A program made the position numbers and the translations under genes. Positions 25,057 to 35,039 of a stretch of DNA of 64,000 bases are shown piece after piece. The notes under the pieces were generated by a model. The model made no database searches. It saw only the letters and a program-made list of their open reading frames with translations, and was not told the DNA's origin. Source of the stretch: Pseudomonas sp. SID14000 (GTDB lineage: Bacteria; Pseudomonadota; Gammaproteobacteria; Pseudomonadales; Pseudomonadaceae); NCBI RefSeq assembly GCF_002165135.1, contig NZ_NFZQ01000007.1, positions 1 through 64,000 on the forward strand, given 5' to 3'. Each line of letters begins with the position of its first letter. Position 1 is the first letter of the stretch.

Positions 25057-27759
25057 TTAAAAAGTTACGCGGGTAGGGCTGGCATCGCTGACCTGGCCGG
25101 CCTGCAACTGCTGGACGATGGCCTCCTGCAGTCGGCTGCACAGCTGTGGGTCGGACAGCGGCTGGTTGTCGGCATCGGTGATGAAGAAAACGTCTTCCAC
25201 CCGCTCGCCAAGGGTGGCGATCTTGGCGTTCTGCAGCGACAGGTCGAACTCCAGGAAGATGCGCCCCAGCCTGGCCAGCAGGCCTGGGCGGTCGGGCGCG
25301 GTGATTTCGAGGATGGTCACCGGTCGCTGGGCATCGTTGAGGATGGTCACCTGTGGCGGGAAGTCGAAGTGCTTGAGCTGGCGCGGTACCCGACGCTGGA
25401 TGATGGTCGGGTAGTCCTCGGGGTTGCGCAGCGCTTCGGTCAGGCCGTCGCGAATCTGCTTGACCCGCTGCGGGTTGTCGCCGATCGAGCCGCCGTCGTT
25501 GTCCAGCACGATGTAGGTGTCGAGGGTGAACTGGCTGCTCGAAGTGATGATCCGCGCGTCATGAATGTTCAGGTTCAGCTGCGACATGGCCGCCACCGTC
25601 ACGGCAAAGAAGTCGTGCTGGTCGGGGGCGTAGATGAAGATCTGCGTGCCACCCTCGAACTCGCGCTGGGTGGTTTCCTTGATCAGTACCAGCGGCCCGC
25701 CATCGGCCGGCTGCTGGAGGATCGCGTCACTGTGCCAGGCCACGTCGGCGGCGGTGTGTTTGAGGAAGTAGTCATCGCCCAACTGCGACCACAGTTGCTC
25801 GACGTCGTCCGGGTCGGTGCCCTCACGCACCAGGATGTCCAGCGCCGCCGATTGGGTCTGGCGAATCTGCTCTTCGCGGTCCAGCGGGTTTTCCAGGCCA
25901 CGGCGCAGGGCGCGCTTGGTCTCGGTGTACAGCTGGCGCAGCAGGCTGGCCCGCCATGAGTTCCACAAGCTGGGGTTGGTGGCGTTGATATCGGCCACGG
26001 TCAGCACGTACAGGTAGTCCAGGCGCGTCTCGTCGCCCACGTGCAGGGCAAAATCGTTGATCACCTGAGGGTCGGACAGGTCTTTGCGCTGTGCGGTGGT
26101 CGACATCACCAGGTGGTTTTGCACCAGCCAGACGATCAGCCGGCTGTCCCAGGGCGGCAACTGGTGGCGTTCGCAGAACTTCTGCGCATCCAGCGCGCCC
26201 AGTTCGGAATGGTCGCCCTGGCGGCCCTTGCCGATGTCGTGGTACAGGCCGGCCAGGTAGATCAGCTCGGGCTTGGGCAGGCGGCCCATGAGCTTGCTGG
26301 CAAGCGGGAATTTTTCGGATACCGGCGTGTATTGCAGCTTGCGCAGGTGCTTGATGAGGTTGAGGGTGTGCGCATCGACCGTATAGATGTGAAACAGGTC
26401 GTGTTGCATCTGCCCGACGATCAGGCCGAATTCCGGCAGGTAGCGGCCAAGGATGCCGTAACGGTTCATTCGCCGCAGGTTGCGGTGGATGCCGATTTCG
26501 CACTTGAACAGCTCGATGAACAGGCTGGTGTTGCGGATATCGGTGCGGAAGGTGTCGTCGATCAGGTGCCGGTGCTCGCGCAGCAGCCGCACGGTATCGG
26601 CGCGTACGCCCTTGATCTCGGGGTGCTGGGCCATGAGCACGAAGATTTCCAGCATGGCGAACGGCGTGCGCTTGAACACGTTCGGCCTGACCGCTTCTAT
26701 ATAGCCGTCATGCAGGCGGAAGCGCGCGTTCAGCGGCTGAGTGGTGCCGCTGTCGTCGTCGGCGAGGATGACCTCCTCGAAGTGCTGGATGATCAGGTCG
26801 CACAGCTGGCTGATGCTCATCACCACCCGGTAGTACTGCTGCATGAACTGTTCGATCGCCCGCTTGGGGTTGTCGTCTTTGTAGCCCAGCAGTGCGGCGA
26901 TGCTGCGCTGGTGGTCGAACAGCAGGCGGTCCTCGGCGCGCCCGGCCAGCATGTGCAAGGCGTAGCGCACCTTCCACAGGAAGTCCTGGGACGAGGCCAG
27001 CAGTTCGTTCTCGCTTTCCAGCAGGAAACCTTCGCCGGCCAGCGCGTGCAGGTTGAGGGTGCCGTACTGGCGGCGGGCCACCCATAGCACTGTCTGGATG
27101 TCGCGCAGGCCACCGGGTGAACCTTTCACATTGGGTTCGAGGTTGTACTCGGTGTCGTTGTATTTGTGGTGGCGGGCCTTGAGTTCGGCTCGCTTGGCCA
27201 GGAAAAAGTCCTTGCTCGGCCACATGTGCGACGTGCTGGTCACCTCCAGCATGTGCTGGCGCAGGGCCTCGGGGCCGGCAATGGTGCGGCTTTCCATCAG
27301 GTTGGTGATGACCGTCAGGTCAGCGCGGGCCTGCTCGGCACACTCGTCGACGGTGCGCACGCTCTGGCCCACTTCCAGGCCGATGTCCCACAGCAGGGTG
27401 AGAAACCGCTCGATGGCGTCGCGGTACTGCTCGTGCTCGGCAGCGCCCAGCAAGATCAGCAGGTCGATGTCCGAATGCGGGTGCAGTTCACCGCGCCCGT
27501 AGCCACCCACCGCGACAAGGGCGATGCCGCCCTGGTCGCCCCAGTCGAACTGGTTCCAGGCCTGTTGCAGGATATTGTCGACGAGCCAGGCACGGGCCTC
27601 GATCAGTGGACGGATTTCGCTGCCACTGCGGAAACGCTTGTCGAGCACCTCGCCGGCCTGGCGGATGGCTTTCTTGAAGGCGGCGATGGGGCTCGCCTTG
27701 AGGGCCAGTTCCGCCTGGAACTGGCCGCGGTCGAACAGCTCGGGGTCCACCTGGGGCAT
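25057..27759 (-). CDS. glnD: PII uridylyltransferase / uridylyl-removing enzyme GlnD
   Basis: Nitrogen sensor that adds or removes UMP on PII proteins according to glutamine. The start [14 protein letters not shown] (900 aa) has AGGA upstream; the longer frame reads back toward map. Domains: nucleotidyltransferase ([22 protein letters not shown]), a central GlnD domain, an HD hydrolase ([21 protein letters not shown]) and two C-terminal ACT domains ([43 protein letters not shown]). It sits between map and dapC, as in other Pseudomonas. Confidence 0.96.
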   Translation of the reverse strand: MPQVDPELFDRGQFQAELALKASPIAAFKKAIRQAGEVLDKRFRSGSEIRPLIEARAWLVDNILQQAWNQFDWGDQGGIALVAVGGYGRGELHPHSDIDLLILLGAAEHEQYRDAIERFLTLLWDIGLEVGQSVRTVDECAEQARADLTVITNLMESRTIAGPEALRQHMLEVTSTSHMWPSKDFFLAKRAELKARHHKYNDTEYNLEPNVKGSPGGLRDIQTVLWVARRQYGTLNLHALAGEGFLLESENELLASSQDFLWKVRYALHMLAGRAEDRLLFDHQRSIAALLGYKDDNPKRAIEQFMQQYYRVVMSISQLCDLIIQHFEEVILADDDSGTTQPLNARFRLHDGYIEAVRPNVFKRTPFAMLEIFVLMAQHPEIKGVRADTVRLLREHRHLIDDTFRTDIRNTSLFIELFKCEIGIHRNLRRMNRYGILGRYLPEFGLIVGQMQHDLFHIYTVDAHTLNLIKHLRKLQYTPVSEKFPLASKLMGRLPKPELIYLAGLYHDIGKGRQGDHSELGALDAQKFCERHQLPPWDSRLIVWLVQNHLVMSTTAQRKDLSDPQVINDFALHVGDETRLDYLYVLTVADINATNPSLWNSWRASLLRQLYTETKRALRRGLENPLDREEQIRQTQSAALDILVREGTDPDDVEQLWSQLGDDYFLKHTAADVAWHSDAILQQPADGGPLVLIKETTQREFEGGTQIFIYAPDQHDFFAVTVAAMSQLNLNIHDARIITSSSQFTLDTYIVLDNDGGSIGDNPQRVKQIRDGLTEALRNPEDYPTIIQRRVPRQLKHFDFPPQVTILNDAQRPVTILEITAPDRPGLLARLGRIFLEFDLSLQNAKIATLGERVEDVFFITDADNQPLSDPQLCSRLQEAIVQQLQAGQVSDASPTRVTF

Positions 27760-27800
27760 CGCGTCACGTTCCTGTCGTGGGGTGGCCTGTCGGAGTGCGT

Positions 27801-28583
27801 TCAGGCCGAGGTGCGCGGGATGGTGTCGTCCTTGCGCAGGGTGAAAATCTCGTAGCCGGTCGCGGTCACCACCAGGGTGTGTTCCCACTGGGCCGAGAGC
27901 TTGCGGTCCTTGGTGATGGCGGTCCAGCCGTCGCCCAGCACCTTGGTGTCGGCCTTGCCCTGGTTGATCATCGGCTCGATGGTGAAGGTCATGCCTTCCT
28001 TCAGTTCCATGCCGGTGCCGGCGCGGCCGTAGTGCAGGATCTGCGGCTCTTCGTGGAACACCTTGCCGATGCCGTGGCCGCAGAACTCGCGCACTACCGA
28101 GAAACCGTTCTTTTCAGCGTGCTTCTGGATCACTTCGCCGATGTCGCCCAGGCGGCAGCCCGGCCTGACCAGCTCGATGGCCTTGTACATGCACTCCTGG
28201 GTGACCTTGGACAGGCGCTCGGCCCATACCGGCACGGTGCCGACGTGGAACATACGGCTGGTGTCGCCGTGGTAGCCGTCCTTGATCACGGTGACGTCGA
28301 TGTTCAGCGTGTCGCCGTCCTTGAGTGGCTTGTCGTTGGGGATGCCGTGGCAGACCACATGGTTGATCGAGGTGCAGATCGACTTCGGGTAGCCCTTGTA
28401 GTTGAGCGGTGCCGGGATGGCCTGCTGGACGTTGACGATGTAGTCGTGGCACAGGCGGTCCAGCTCTTCGGTGGTGACACCGGGCTTGACGTGTTCTTCG
28501 ATCATTTCCAGCACCTCGGCGGCCAGACGGCCAGCGATGCGCATCTTCTCGATGTCTTCTGCGGTCTTGATGGTGACGGTCAT
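27801..28583 (-). CDS. map: Methionine aminopeptidase, type I
   Basis: Removes the N-terminal Met from new proteins. Metal ligands are visible in order: [19 protein letters not shown] (two Asp), [13 protein letters not shown] (His), TFTIEPMIN (Glu) and QWEHTLVVT (Glu). HVVCHGIPN holds the substrate His. Length 260 aa is normal. It is divergent from rpsB, the standard arrangement, and is followed by glnD after 41 bases. Confidence 0.96.
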   Translation of the reverse strand: MTVTIKTAEDIEKMRIAGRLAAEVLEMIEEHVKPGVTTEELDRLCHDYIVNVQQAIPAPLNYKGYPKSICTSINHVVCHGIPNDKPLKDGDTLNIDVTVIKDGYHGDTSRMFHVGTVPVWAERLSKVTQECMYKAIELVRPGCRLGDIGEVIQKHAEKNGFSVVREFCGHGIGKVFHEEPQILHYGRAGTGMELKEGMTFTIEPMINQGKADTKVLGDGWTAITKDRKLSAQWEHTLVVTATGYEIFTLRKDDTIPRTSA

Positions 28584-28758
28584 TACAGGCTCTCTACAGC
28601 GCCGGATAAGGCGCGAACAAACGGGAAAGGCCGGATTCTAGCAGAGCGGGGCGCCGATCGGTCGGGATAAAGGCGGCCATGCTGCTGTCTATAGCTGGCA
28701 TTCTGGCGCGAAAGCCGGGGTGCTGCAAAAACTGCTGACGGACGCAACAGTATCCGGG

Positions 28759-28787
28759 TTCCGTTCGGCCGCGGTCTGTGGTATAAA
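28759..28787 (+). promoter_or_regulatory. Likely rpsB promoter
   Basis: TTCCGT and TATAAA are 17 bases apart, and the -10 (in GGTATAAAATGC) is followed by a GC-rich GCGCCGC discriminator, as in stringently controlled ribosomal promoters. The -35 match is poor. Confidence 0.5.
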
Positions 28788-28928
28788 ATGCGCCGCTTTC
28801 GGGGTGACCCCGTCAGCACTTAACCCACACACGTGTCGACACGATGACCTGGGTGCCCCGAGTTGCAGAATTCGCGGGTTGGTCATTGGGATACGTGGAG
28901 GCCCAACCCGACTTATCAAGGAACTATC
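28788..28928 (+). promoter_or_regulatory. Structured rpsB 5' leader, candidate S2 autoregulation site
   Basis: Two hairpins can form in this leader: CGGGG-TGA-CCCCG at 28800-28812, and CGGGTTGG with CCAACCCG at 28875-28882 and 28903-28910. The second ends eight bases before the AAGGA ribosome site. In E. coli S2 represses rpsB-tsf through the leader; whether this leader has the same fold is inference. Confidence 0.45.
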
Positions 28929-29666
28929 ATGTCCCAAGTCAACATGCGCGATATGCTGAAGGCCGGTGTGCACTTCGGCCACCAGACCCGTTACTGGAAC
29001 CCGAAAATGGGCAAGTACATTTTCGGCGCGCGTAACAAGATCCACATCGTCAACCTGGAAAAAACCCTGCCGATGTTCAACGACGCTCTGGCGTTCGTAG
29101 AGCGCCTGGCCCAGGGCAAGAACAAGATCCTGTTCGTCGGCACCAAGCGTTCCGCCGGCAAGATCGTCGCCGAGCAAGCTGCTCGTTGCGGTTCGCCGTA
29201 CGTTGACCACCGTTGGTTGGGCGGCATGCTGACCAACTACAAGACCATCCGTGCTTCGATCAAGCGTCTGCGCGACCTGGAAACCCAGGCCGAAGACGGC
29301 ACTTTCGCCAAGCTGACCAAGAAAGAAGCCCTGATGCGCTCCCGCGACCTGGAAAAACTGGATCGCAGCCTGGGCGGTATCAAGGACATGGGCGGTCTGC
29401 CAGACGCTCTGTTCGTTATCGACGTTGATCACGAGCGCATCGCGATCACCGAAGCCAACAAGCTGGGCATCCCGGTTATCGGCGTTGTCGATACCAACAG
29501 CAGCCCGGAAGGTGTTGACTACATCATCCCAGGTAACGATGACGCCATCCGCGCTATCGAGCTGTACATGACTTCGATGGCTGACGCAGTCATCCGCGGC
29601 CGCAACAACGTTGCCGGCGGCACCGAAGTTTACGCTGAAGAAGCGGCTGCACCTGCTGCCGAGTAA
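28929..29666 (+). CDS. rpsB: 30S ribosomal protein S2
   Basis: Ribosomal protein of the small-subunit head/body junction. The start [19 protein letters not shown] has AAGGA upstream; the frame opens earlier but that part is leader. Typical blocks are [48 protein letters not shown] and [19 protein letters not shown]. Length is 245 aa. First gene of the long rpsB-to-eno run. Confidence 0.98.
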   Translation: MSQVNMRDMLKAGVHFGHQTRYWNPKMGKYIFGARNKIHIVNLEKTLPMFNDALAFVERLAQGKNKILFVGTKRSAGKIVAEQAARCGSPYVDHRWLGGMLTNYKTIRASIKRLRDLETQAEDGTFAKLTKKEALMRSRDLEKLDRSLGGIKDMGGLPDALFVIDVDHERIAITEANKLGIPVIGVVDTNSSPEGVDYIIPGNDDAIRAIELYMTSMADAVIRGRNNVAGGTEVYAEEAAAPAAE

Positions 29667-29691
29667 TTAGACGCTAGCGTCGACTTGGCAC

Positions 29692-29720
29692 GCAAAAAGG
29701 GGGCTCTGCCCCCTTTTTGC
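29692..29720 (+). terminator. Intrinsic terminator between rpsB and tsf
   Basis: GCAAAAAGGGGG, a five-base loop and CCCCCTTTTTGC form a perfect 12-bp stem with the T-run as part of the 3' arm. It lies 25 bases after the rpsB stop. It probably lowers tsf expression relative to rpsB or stabilises the rpsB mRNA end. Confidence 0.85.
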
Positions 29721-29852
29721 CACCTTGAAATCCTGCTGTCAGCATCGGCCCCGCATCATGGGCTCGCTGAGATAAATGCAGCGGATTTGCAGAATTGAAC
29801 GCCCGTGACGAACGGGTGGAATGGTTGAAAAACTTTCCAAGAGGATTTTGAA

Positions 29853-30716
29853 ATGGCAGCAATTACTGCAGCGCTGGTCAAAGAACTGCGCGAGCGTACC
29901 GGCGAAGGCATGATGGATTGCAAGAAGGCCCTGGAAAAGGCCGGCGGCGACATCGAAAAAGCCATTGATGACATGCGTGCCTCGGGCGCCATCAAGGCCG
30001 CCAAAAAGGCTGGCAACGTCGCTGCTGAAGGCGCTATCGCCGTCAAGACCGACGGTAAATCTGCCGTCCTGCTGGAAGTGAACTCGCAGACCGACTTCCT
30101 GGCCCTGCAAGACGACTTCAAGAACTTCGTTGCCGAAAGCATCGAAGAAGCCTTTGCCCAGAAGCTGACCGACGCTGCTCCGCTGATCGCTTCGCGTGAA
30201 GCTGCTCGTGAAGCCCTGGTTGCCAAGTGCGGCGAGAACGTCAACATCCGTCGCCTGGTGCGTGTTGAGGGTGACGTTGTCGGCGCCTACCTGCACGGCA
30301 ACAAGATCGGCGCTGCCGTTGTCCTGAAAGGCGGCGACGTCGATCTGGCCAAGAACATCGCCATGCACGTTGCAGCTTCGAACCCTGAGTTCCTGCTGCC
30401 GTCGGAAGTATCGGCCGAAGCCATCGAGCGCGAGAAGGGCGTCTTCCTGCAGCTGAACGCTGACAAGATCGCCGGCAAGCCGGAAAACATCGTCGAGAAC
30501 ATGATCAAAGGTCGTATCTCGAAGTTCCTGGCCGAAGCCTCGCTGGTCGAGCAAGCCTTCGTCATGAACCCGGAAGTCAAGGTTGGCGAGCTGGCCAAGA
30601 AAGCCGGCGCTGAAATCGTTTCCTTCACCTACTTCAAGGTCGGCGAAGGTATCGAGAAGCCAGTCGACAACTTCGCTGAAGAAGTTGCCGCTCAGGTCGC
30701 TGCTGCCAAGCAGTAA
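29853..30716 (+). CDS. tsf: Elongation factor Ts
   Basis: Guanine nucleotide exchange factor of EF-Tu. N-terminal UBA-like module LVKELRERTGEGMMDCKKALEKAGGDIEKAIDDMR, the TDFLALQDDFKNFV motif that contacts EF-Tu, and the two-core region follow; length 287 aa. AAGAGGA precedes the ATG. It is followed after 21 bases by a strong terminator-like hairpin. Confidence 0.97.
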   Translation: MAAITAALVKELRERTGEGMMDCKKALEKAGGDIEKAIDDMRASGAIKAAKKAGNVAAEGAIAVKTDGKSAVLLEVNSQTDFLALQDDFKNFVAESIEEAFAQKLTDAAPLIASREAAREALVAKCGENVNIRRLVRVEGDVVGAYLHGNKIGAAVVLKGGDVDLAKNIAMHVAASNPEFLLPSEVSAEAIEREKGVFLQLNADKIAGKPENIVENMIKGRISKFLAEASLVEQAFVMNPEVKVGELAKKAGAEIVSFTYFKVGEGIEKPVDNFAEEVAAQVAAAKQ

Positions 30717-30737
30717 GACAGCCCCGTCTGTCGCCCC

Positions 30738-30776
30738 AAAGAGGCTGCCCGCTCACGCGCGCAGCCTCTTTGTCAA
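30738..30776 (+). terminator. Terminator-like hairpin after tsf
   Basis: AAAGAGGCTGC and GCAGCCTCTTT form a perfect 11-bp stem around a 12-base loop, followed by GTCAAAA rather than a T-run after the stem; the T residues are in the 3' arm. It separates rpsB-tsf from the pyrH group. Confidence 0.7.
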
Positions 30777-30896
30777 AACGGCGAAGGGTTTATAAGGCCC
30801 GCCGCCGCTGGCACCGAAGCGGTGCCACGCTACAGTTAGCAGGCTGCAAACAGCCCGCACGAATTTTCTAAAAGTACGCCGCAGGAGAGACTCGCA

Positions 30897-31640
30897 ATGG
30901 CTCAGCAGGTGAGTGGTCGCCAACCTCGCTATAAACGCATTTTGCTCAAACTTAGCGGCGAGGCCCTGATGGGCTCGGAAGACTTCGGGATCGACCCGAA
31001 AGTGCTGGATCGCATGGCCCTTGAAGTTGGCCAGCTGGTAGGGATCGGTGTCCAGGTCGGCCTGGTGATCGGTGGTGGCAACCTGTTCCGCGGCGCCGCG
31101 CTCAGCGCAGCCGGCATGGATCGCGTCACCGGTGACCACATGGGCATGCTGGCCACCGTGATGAACGGCCTGGCCATGCGCGACGCGCTGGAGCGCTCGA
31201 ATATCCCGGCCCTGGTCATGTCGGCCATTTCCATGGTCGGTGTCACCGATCATTACGATCGTCGCAAAGCTATTCGCCACCTCAACTCCGGGGATGTGGT
31301 AATTTTCTCCGCCGGTACCGGCAACCCGTTCTTCACCACCGACTCCGCGGCCTGCCTGCGCGCCATCGAAATCGATGCCGACGTGGTGCTGAAGGCGACC
31401 AAGGTCGATGGTGTGTACACTGCCGATCCATTCAAGGACCCGCATGCCGAGAAGTTCGATCACCTGACCTACGACGAGGTCCTGGATCGCAAGCTGGGTG
31501 TGATGGACCTGACCGCAATCTGCCTGTGCCGTGACCACAAGATGCCATTGCGGGTATTCAACATGAACAAGCCTGGCGCCCTGCTGAACATCGTGGTGGG
31601 TGGCGCTGAAGGTACTCTGATCGAGGAAGGCCAAGCATGA
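30897..31640 (+). CDS. pyrH: UMP kinase
   Basis: Phosphorylates UMP to UDP; amino-acid kinase fold, hexameric and regulated by GTP/UTP in other bacteria. Seen: [71 protein letters not shown] and [13 protein letters not shown]. Length is 247 aa. CAGGAGAG precedes the ATG. It overlaps frr by four bases (ATGA). Confidence 0.97.
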
Positions 31641-32194
31641 TCAACGACATCAAGAAAGACGCGCAGGAGCGCATGACCAAGTCCCTCGAGGCCCTGGCTC
31701 GCAACCTGGCGGCAATCCGCACCGGTCGCGCTCACCCAAGCATCCTGGACAGCGTCAAGGTCCCGGCCTGGGGCAGCGAGATGCCGCTGAACCAGGTGGC
31801 CGCGATCACCGTCGAAGATGCCCGTACCCTGAAGATCGTCGCTCACGACAAGAACCTCAGCGCCGCCATCGAGAAGGCCATCCTTACCTCTGACCTGGGC
31901 CTGAACCCATCCAGCGCCGGTACTACCATCCGTGTGCCGATGCCGGCCCTGACCGAGGAAACCCGCAAGGGCTACACCAAGCAGGCCAGCGGCGTTGCCG
32001 AGGATGCCAAGGTGGCCGTGCGCAACGTGCGCCGTGATGCCCTGGCTGACCTGAAGAAGCTGACCAAGGACAAGGAAATCAGCGAAGACGAAGAGCGTCG
32101 CGCCGCTGACGAGATCCAGAAGCTGACCGACAAGTTCGTTGCCGAAGTCGATGCCGCCTTCAAAGCCAAGGAAAAGGACCTGATGGCCGTCTAA
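31637..32194 (+). CDS. frr: Ribosome recycling factor
   Basis: Splits post-termination ribosomes together with EF-G. The 185-aa protein has the family blocks [60 protein letters not shown] and the long helices to the C-terminus. The start lies in the pyrH stop (ATGA), so it is coupled. Confidence 0.97.
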
Positions 32195-32209
32195 GGCCGG
32201 GGTTTTTTA

Positions 32210-32965
32210 ATGGAAAAGACCAAGCCAGCGGCGCCGTCCTCGGTGCCGCGTCATGTCGCGATCATCATGGATGGCAACAACCGCTGGGCGAAGAAGCGCC
32301 TGCTGCCCGGCGTTGCCGGGCACAAGGCAGGTGTCGACGCCGTTCGCGCGGTCATCGAAGTCTGTGCCGAGTCCGGGGTCGAGGTACTGACCCTGTTCGC
32401 CTTCTCCAGCGAGAACTGGCAGCGTCCCGCCGAAGAGGTCGGTGCGTTGATGGAGTTGTTCTTCTCGGCCTTGCGCCGCGAGGCCAAGCGCCTCAACGAG
32501 AACAACATCAGCCTGCGTATCATCGGTGACCGTTCGCGTTTCCATCCCGAGCTGCAGGCTGCCATGCGCGAGGCGGAGGCGCTGACCGCCGGCAACAACC
32601 GCTTCATCCTGCAGATCGCGGCCAACTACGGTGGCCAGTGGGACATCGCCCAGGCCGCCCAGCGGTTGGCGCGGGAAGTGCAAGCCGGGCATCTGCGCCC
32701 TGAAGATATCACCCCGGACCTGCTGCAGACCTGCCTGGCAACCGGCGAGCTGCCGCTGCCGGACCTGTGCATCCGCACCGGTGGCGAGCACCGCATCAGC
32801 AACTTCCTGCTGTGGCAACTGGCCTACGCCGAGCTGTACTTCTCCGACCTGTACTGGCCGGACTTCAAACACGAGGCCATGCGCAACGCCCTGGCCGATT
32901 TCGCTTCGCGCCAGCGCCGCTTCGGTAAGACCAGCGAGCAGGTCGAGGCTGGAGCTCGTGCTTAA
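32210..32965 (+). CDS. uppS: Undecaprenyl diphosphate synthase
   Basis: cis-Prenyltransferase that makes the C55 lipid carrier for peptidoglycan and O-antigen. Motif I HVAIIMDGNNRWAKKR contains the catalytic Asp21; further blocks are GHKAGVDAVRAVIE, LTLFAFSSENWQRP, and the C-terminal LCIRTGGEHRISNFLLWQLAYAELYF. Length is 251 aa. A GGGG site precedes the ATG, and its stop overlaps cdsA by one base. Confidence 0.96.
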   Translation: MEKTKPAAPSSVPRHVAIIMDGNNRWAKKRLLPGVAGHKAGVDAVRAVIEVCAESGVEVLTLFAFSSENWQRPAEEVGALMELFFSALRREAKRLNENNISLRIIGDRSRFHPELQAAMREAEALTAGNNRFILQIAANYGGQWDIAQAAQRLAREVQAGHLRPEDITPDLLQTCLATGELPLPDLCIRTGGEHRISNFLLWQLAYAELYFSDLYWPDFKHEAMRNALADFASRQRRFGKTSEQVEAGARA

Positions 32966-33780
32966 TGCTTAAACAACGCATCATTACCGCGCTGATCCTG
33001 CTGCCGATCGCGCTGGGTGGCTTCTTCCTGCTCAATGGTGGGGATTTCGCCCTGTTCATCGGCTTTGTGGTGACCCTCGGCGCCTGGGAGTGGGCGCGCC
33101 TGGCCGGGCTGATGGCCCAGCCGCTGCGCATCGCCTATGCCGTGGTCGTCGCCGGAGCGCTGATGCTGCTGTACATCCTTCCGGAGCTGGCACCCTGGGT
33201 GCTGGGCGCCGCAGTGATCTGGTGGGGGTTGGCCACCTGGCTTGTGCTTACCTACCCGCGCAGCAGCGAGCTGTGGGCCAGTGCCGCCTGCCGGTTGCTG
33301 ATCGGCCTGCTGGTATTGCTGCCGGCCTGGCAGGGGCTTGTGCTGCTCAAGCACTGGCCACTGGGTAACTGGCTGATCCTGTCGGTCATGGTGCTGGTCT
33401 GGGCTGCCGATATTGGCGCGTACTTCTCTGGTCGTGCCTTCGGCAAGCGCAAGCTGGCGCCACAGGTCAGCCCGGGCAAGAGCTGGGAAGGCGTGTATGG
33501 CGGCCTGGCGGTCAGCCTGGCGATTGCCCTGGTGGTCGGCATCAGTCGCGATTGGTCCTTCGGCCAGATTCTGCTGGGCCTGATGGGGGCCGCGCTGGTG
33601 GTCATGTCTTCGGTGGTCGGTGACCTGACCGAAAGCATGTTCAAGCGCCGTTCCGGCATCAAGGACAGCAGCAACCTGTTGCCAGGCCACGGTGGGGTGC
33701 TCGACCGTATCGACAGCCTGACCGCGGCGATCCCGATTTTCGCCGTGCTGCTGTGGGCTGCCGAATGGGGTGTGATGTGA
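32965..33780 (+). CDS. cdsA: Phosphatidate cytidylyltransferase
   Basis: Makes CDP-diacylglycerol from phosphatidate and CTP. It is an integral membrane protein (271 aa, about eight helices) with the C-terminal signature [26 protein letters not shown] and the upstream [12 protein letters not shown]. Its start overlaps the uppS stop (TAATG) and its stop overlaps the dxr start (GTGA). Confidence 0.96.
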   Translation: MLKQRIITALILLPIALGGFFLLNGGDFALFIGFVVTLGAWEWARLAGLMAQPLRIAYAVVVAGALMLLYILPELAPWVLGAAVIWWGLATWLVLTYPRSSELWASAACRLLIGLLVLLPAWQGLVLLKHWPLGNWLILSVMVLVWAADIGAYFSGRAFGKRKLAPQVSPGKSWEGVYGGLAVSLAIALVVGISRDWSFGQILLGLMGAALVVMSSVVGDLTESMFKRRSGIKDSSNLLPGHGGVLDRIDSLTAAIPIFAVLLWAAEWGVM

Positions 33781-34967
33781 GTCGTCCGCAGCGTATTACC
33801 GTGCTCGGGGCCACCGGCTCCATCGGCCTGAGCACGCTGGATGTCATCGCGCGCCATCCTGACCGCTACCAGGTGTTCGCCCTGAGCGGCTTTTCGCGTA
33901 TCGACGAACTGCTGGCCCTGTGCCTGCTCCATCGCCCGTCGTTTGCCGTGGTGCCAAGCGCCGAGGCGGCCGTGCGACTGCGTGAGAGCCTGGCTGTATC
34001 AGGCTGTGCCACCGAGGTGCTGGAAGGCGAGGCCGGGCTGTGCCAGGTGGCTTCTGCACCGGAAGTGGACGCGGTGATGGCGGCCATCGTCGGCGCTGCC
34101 GGCCTGCGCCCAACCCTGGCGGCGGTCGAGGCGGGCAAGAAGGTGTTGCTGGCCAACAAGGAGGCGCTGGTGATGTCCGGCGCGCTGTTCATCGAGGCGG
34201 TGCGGCGCAGTGGCGCCGTGCTGCTGCCGATCGACAGCGAGCACAACGCGATCTTCCAGTGCATGCCCGTCGACTACGCGCGCGGCCTGAGTGCCGTCGG
34301 CGTGCGCCGGATCCTGCTCACTGCCTCCGGTGGGCCGTTCCGCGAGACCCCCGTCAAGGCCCTGCTGGACGTCACTCCGGAGCAGGCCTGCGCGCACCCC
34401 AACTGGTCCATGGGGCGCAAGATTTCCGTGGATTCGGCCAGCATGATGAACAAGGGCCTGGAGCTGATCGAGGCCTGTTGGCTGTTCGATGCCGCACCGG
34501 CCAAGGTCGAGGTAGTGGTGCACCCGCAGAGCGTGATCCACTCCCTGGTGGACTACGTGGATGGTTCGGTGCTGGCGCAGCTGGGTAACCCGGATATGCG
34601 CACGCCCATCGCCAACGCCCTGGCCTGGCCCGAGCGGATCGATTCCGGGGTGGCCCCGCTGGACCTGTTCGCCATCGCCCGTCTGGATTTCCAGGCGCCC
34701 GACGAACAGCGCTTCCCTTGCCTGCGCCTGGCGCGGCAGGCTGCCGAGGCCGGCAACAGCGCACCGGCCGTGCTCAATGCGGTCAACGAGGTTGCGGTCG
34801 AGGCATTTCTCCAGCGGCGTATCCGCTTCCCGGAAATCGCGGGTATGATCGAACAGGTGCTCGACCAGGAGCCCGTCGTACCGCTGCCGTCGCTGGACGC
34901 GGTGTTCGCCGCCGACCAGCGTGCCCGGGAGCTTTCCCGTGAGTGGCTGAGGCGTCACGGTCGCTGA
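33777..34967 (+). CDS. dxr: 1-Deoxy-D-xylulose 5-phosphate reductoisomerase
   Basis: Second step of the MEP isoprenoid pathway, NADPH-dependent. Seen: [62 protein letters not shown], and [23 protein letters not shown] (metal and substrate site). I chose the GTG that overlaps the cdsA stop, with GGGGT five bases upstream, giving 396 aa; an ATG four codons earlier is possible. ispD and ispF of the same pathway are also in the window. Confidence 0.95.
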   Translation: MSRPQRITVLGATGSIGLSTLDVIARHPDRYQVFALSGFSRIDELLALCLLHRPSFAVVPSAEAAVRLRESLAVSGCATEVLEGEAGLCQVASAPEVDAVMAAIVGAAGLRPTLAAVEAGKKVLLANKEALVMSGALFIEAVRRSGAVLLPIDSEHNAIFQCMPVDYARGLSAVGVRRILLTASGGPFRETPVKALLDVTPEQACAHPNWSMGRKISVDSASMMNKGLELIEACWLFDAAPAKVEVVVHPQSVIHSLVDYVDGSVLAQLGNPDMRTPIANALAWPERIDSGVAPLDLFAIARLDFQAPDEQRFPCLRLARQAAEAGNSAPAVLNAVNEVAVEAFLQRRIRFPEIAGMIEQVLDQEPVVPLPSLDAVFAADQRARELSREWLRRHGR

Positions 34968-35039
34968 TGCAGGCCTGCCACGGTTCATGAGGGGGGCTGG
35001 GCATGATGCCGGCCCGCTGAACATCATTCGGAGATGGAT

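Larger units (their letters stand above)
28584..28928. other. 345-base map / rpsB divergent gap
   Basis: No gene is seen. The gap holds the rpsB promoter and a structured 5' leader, described as separate entries, and must also hold the map promoter, which I could not place with confidence. Confidence 0.7.
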
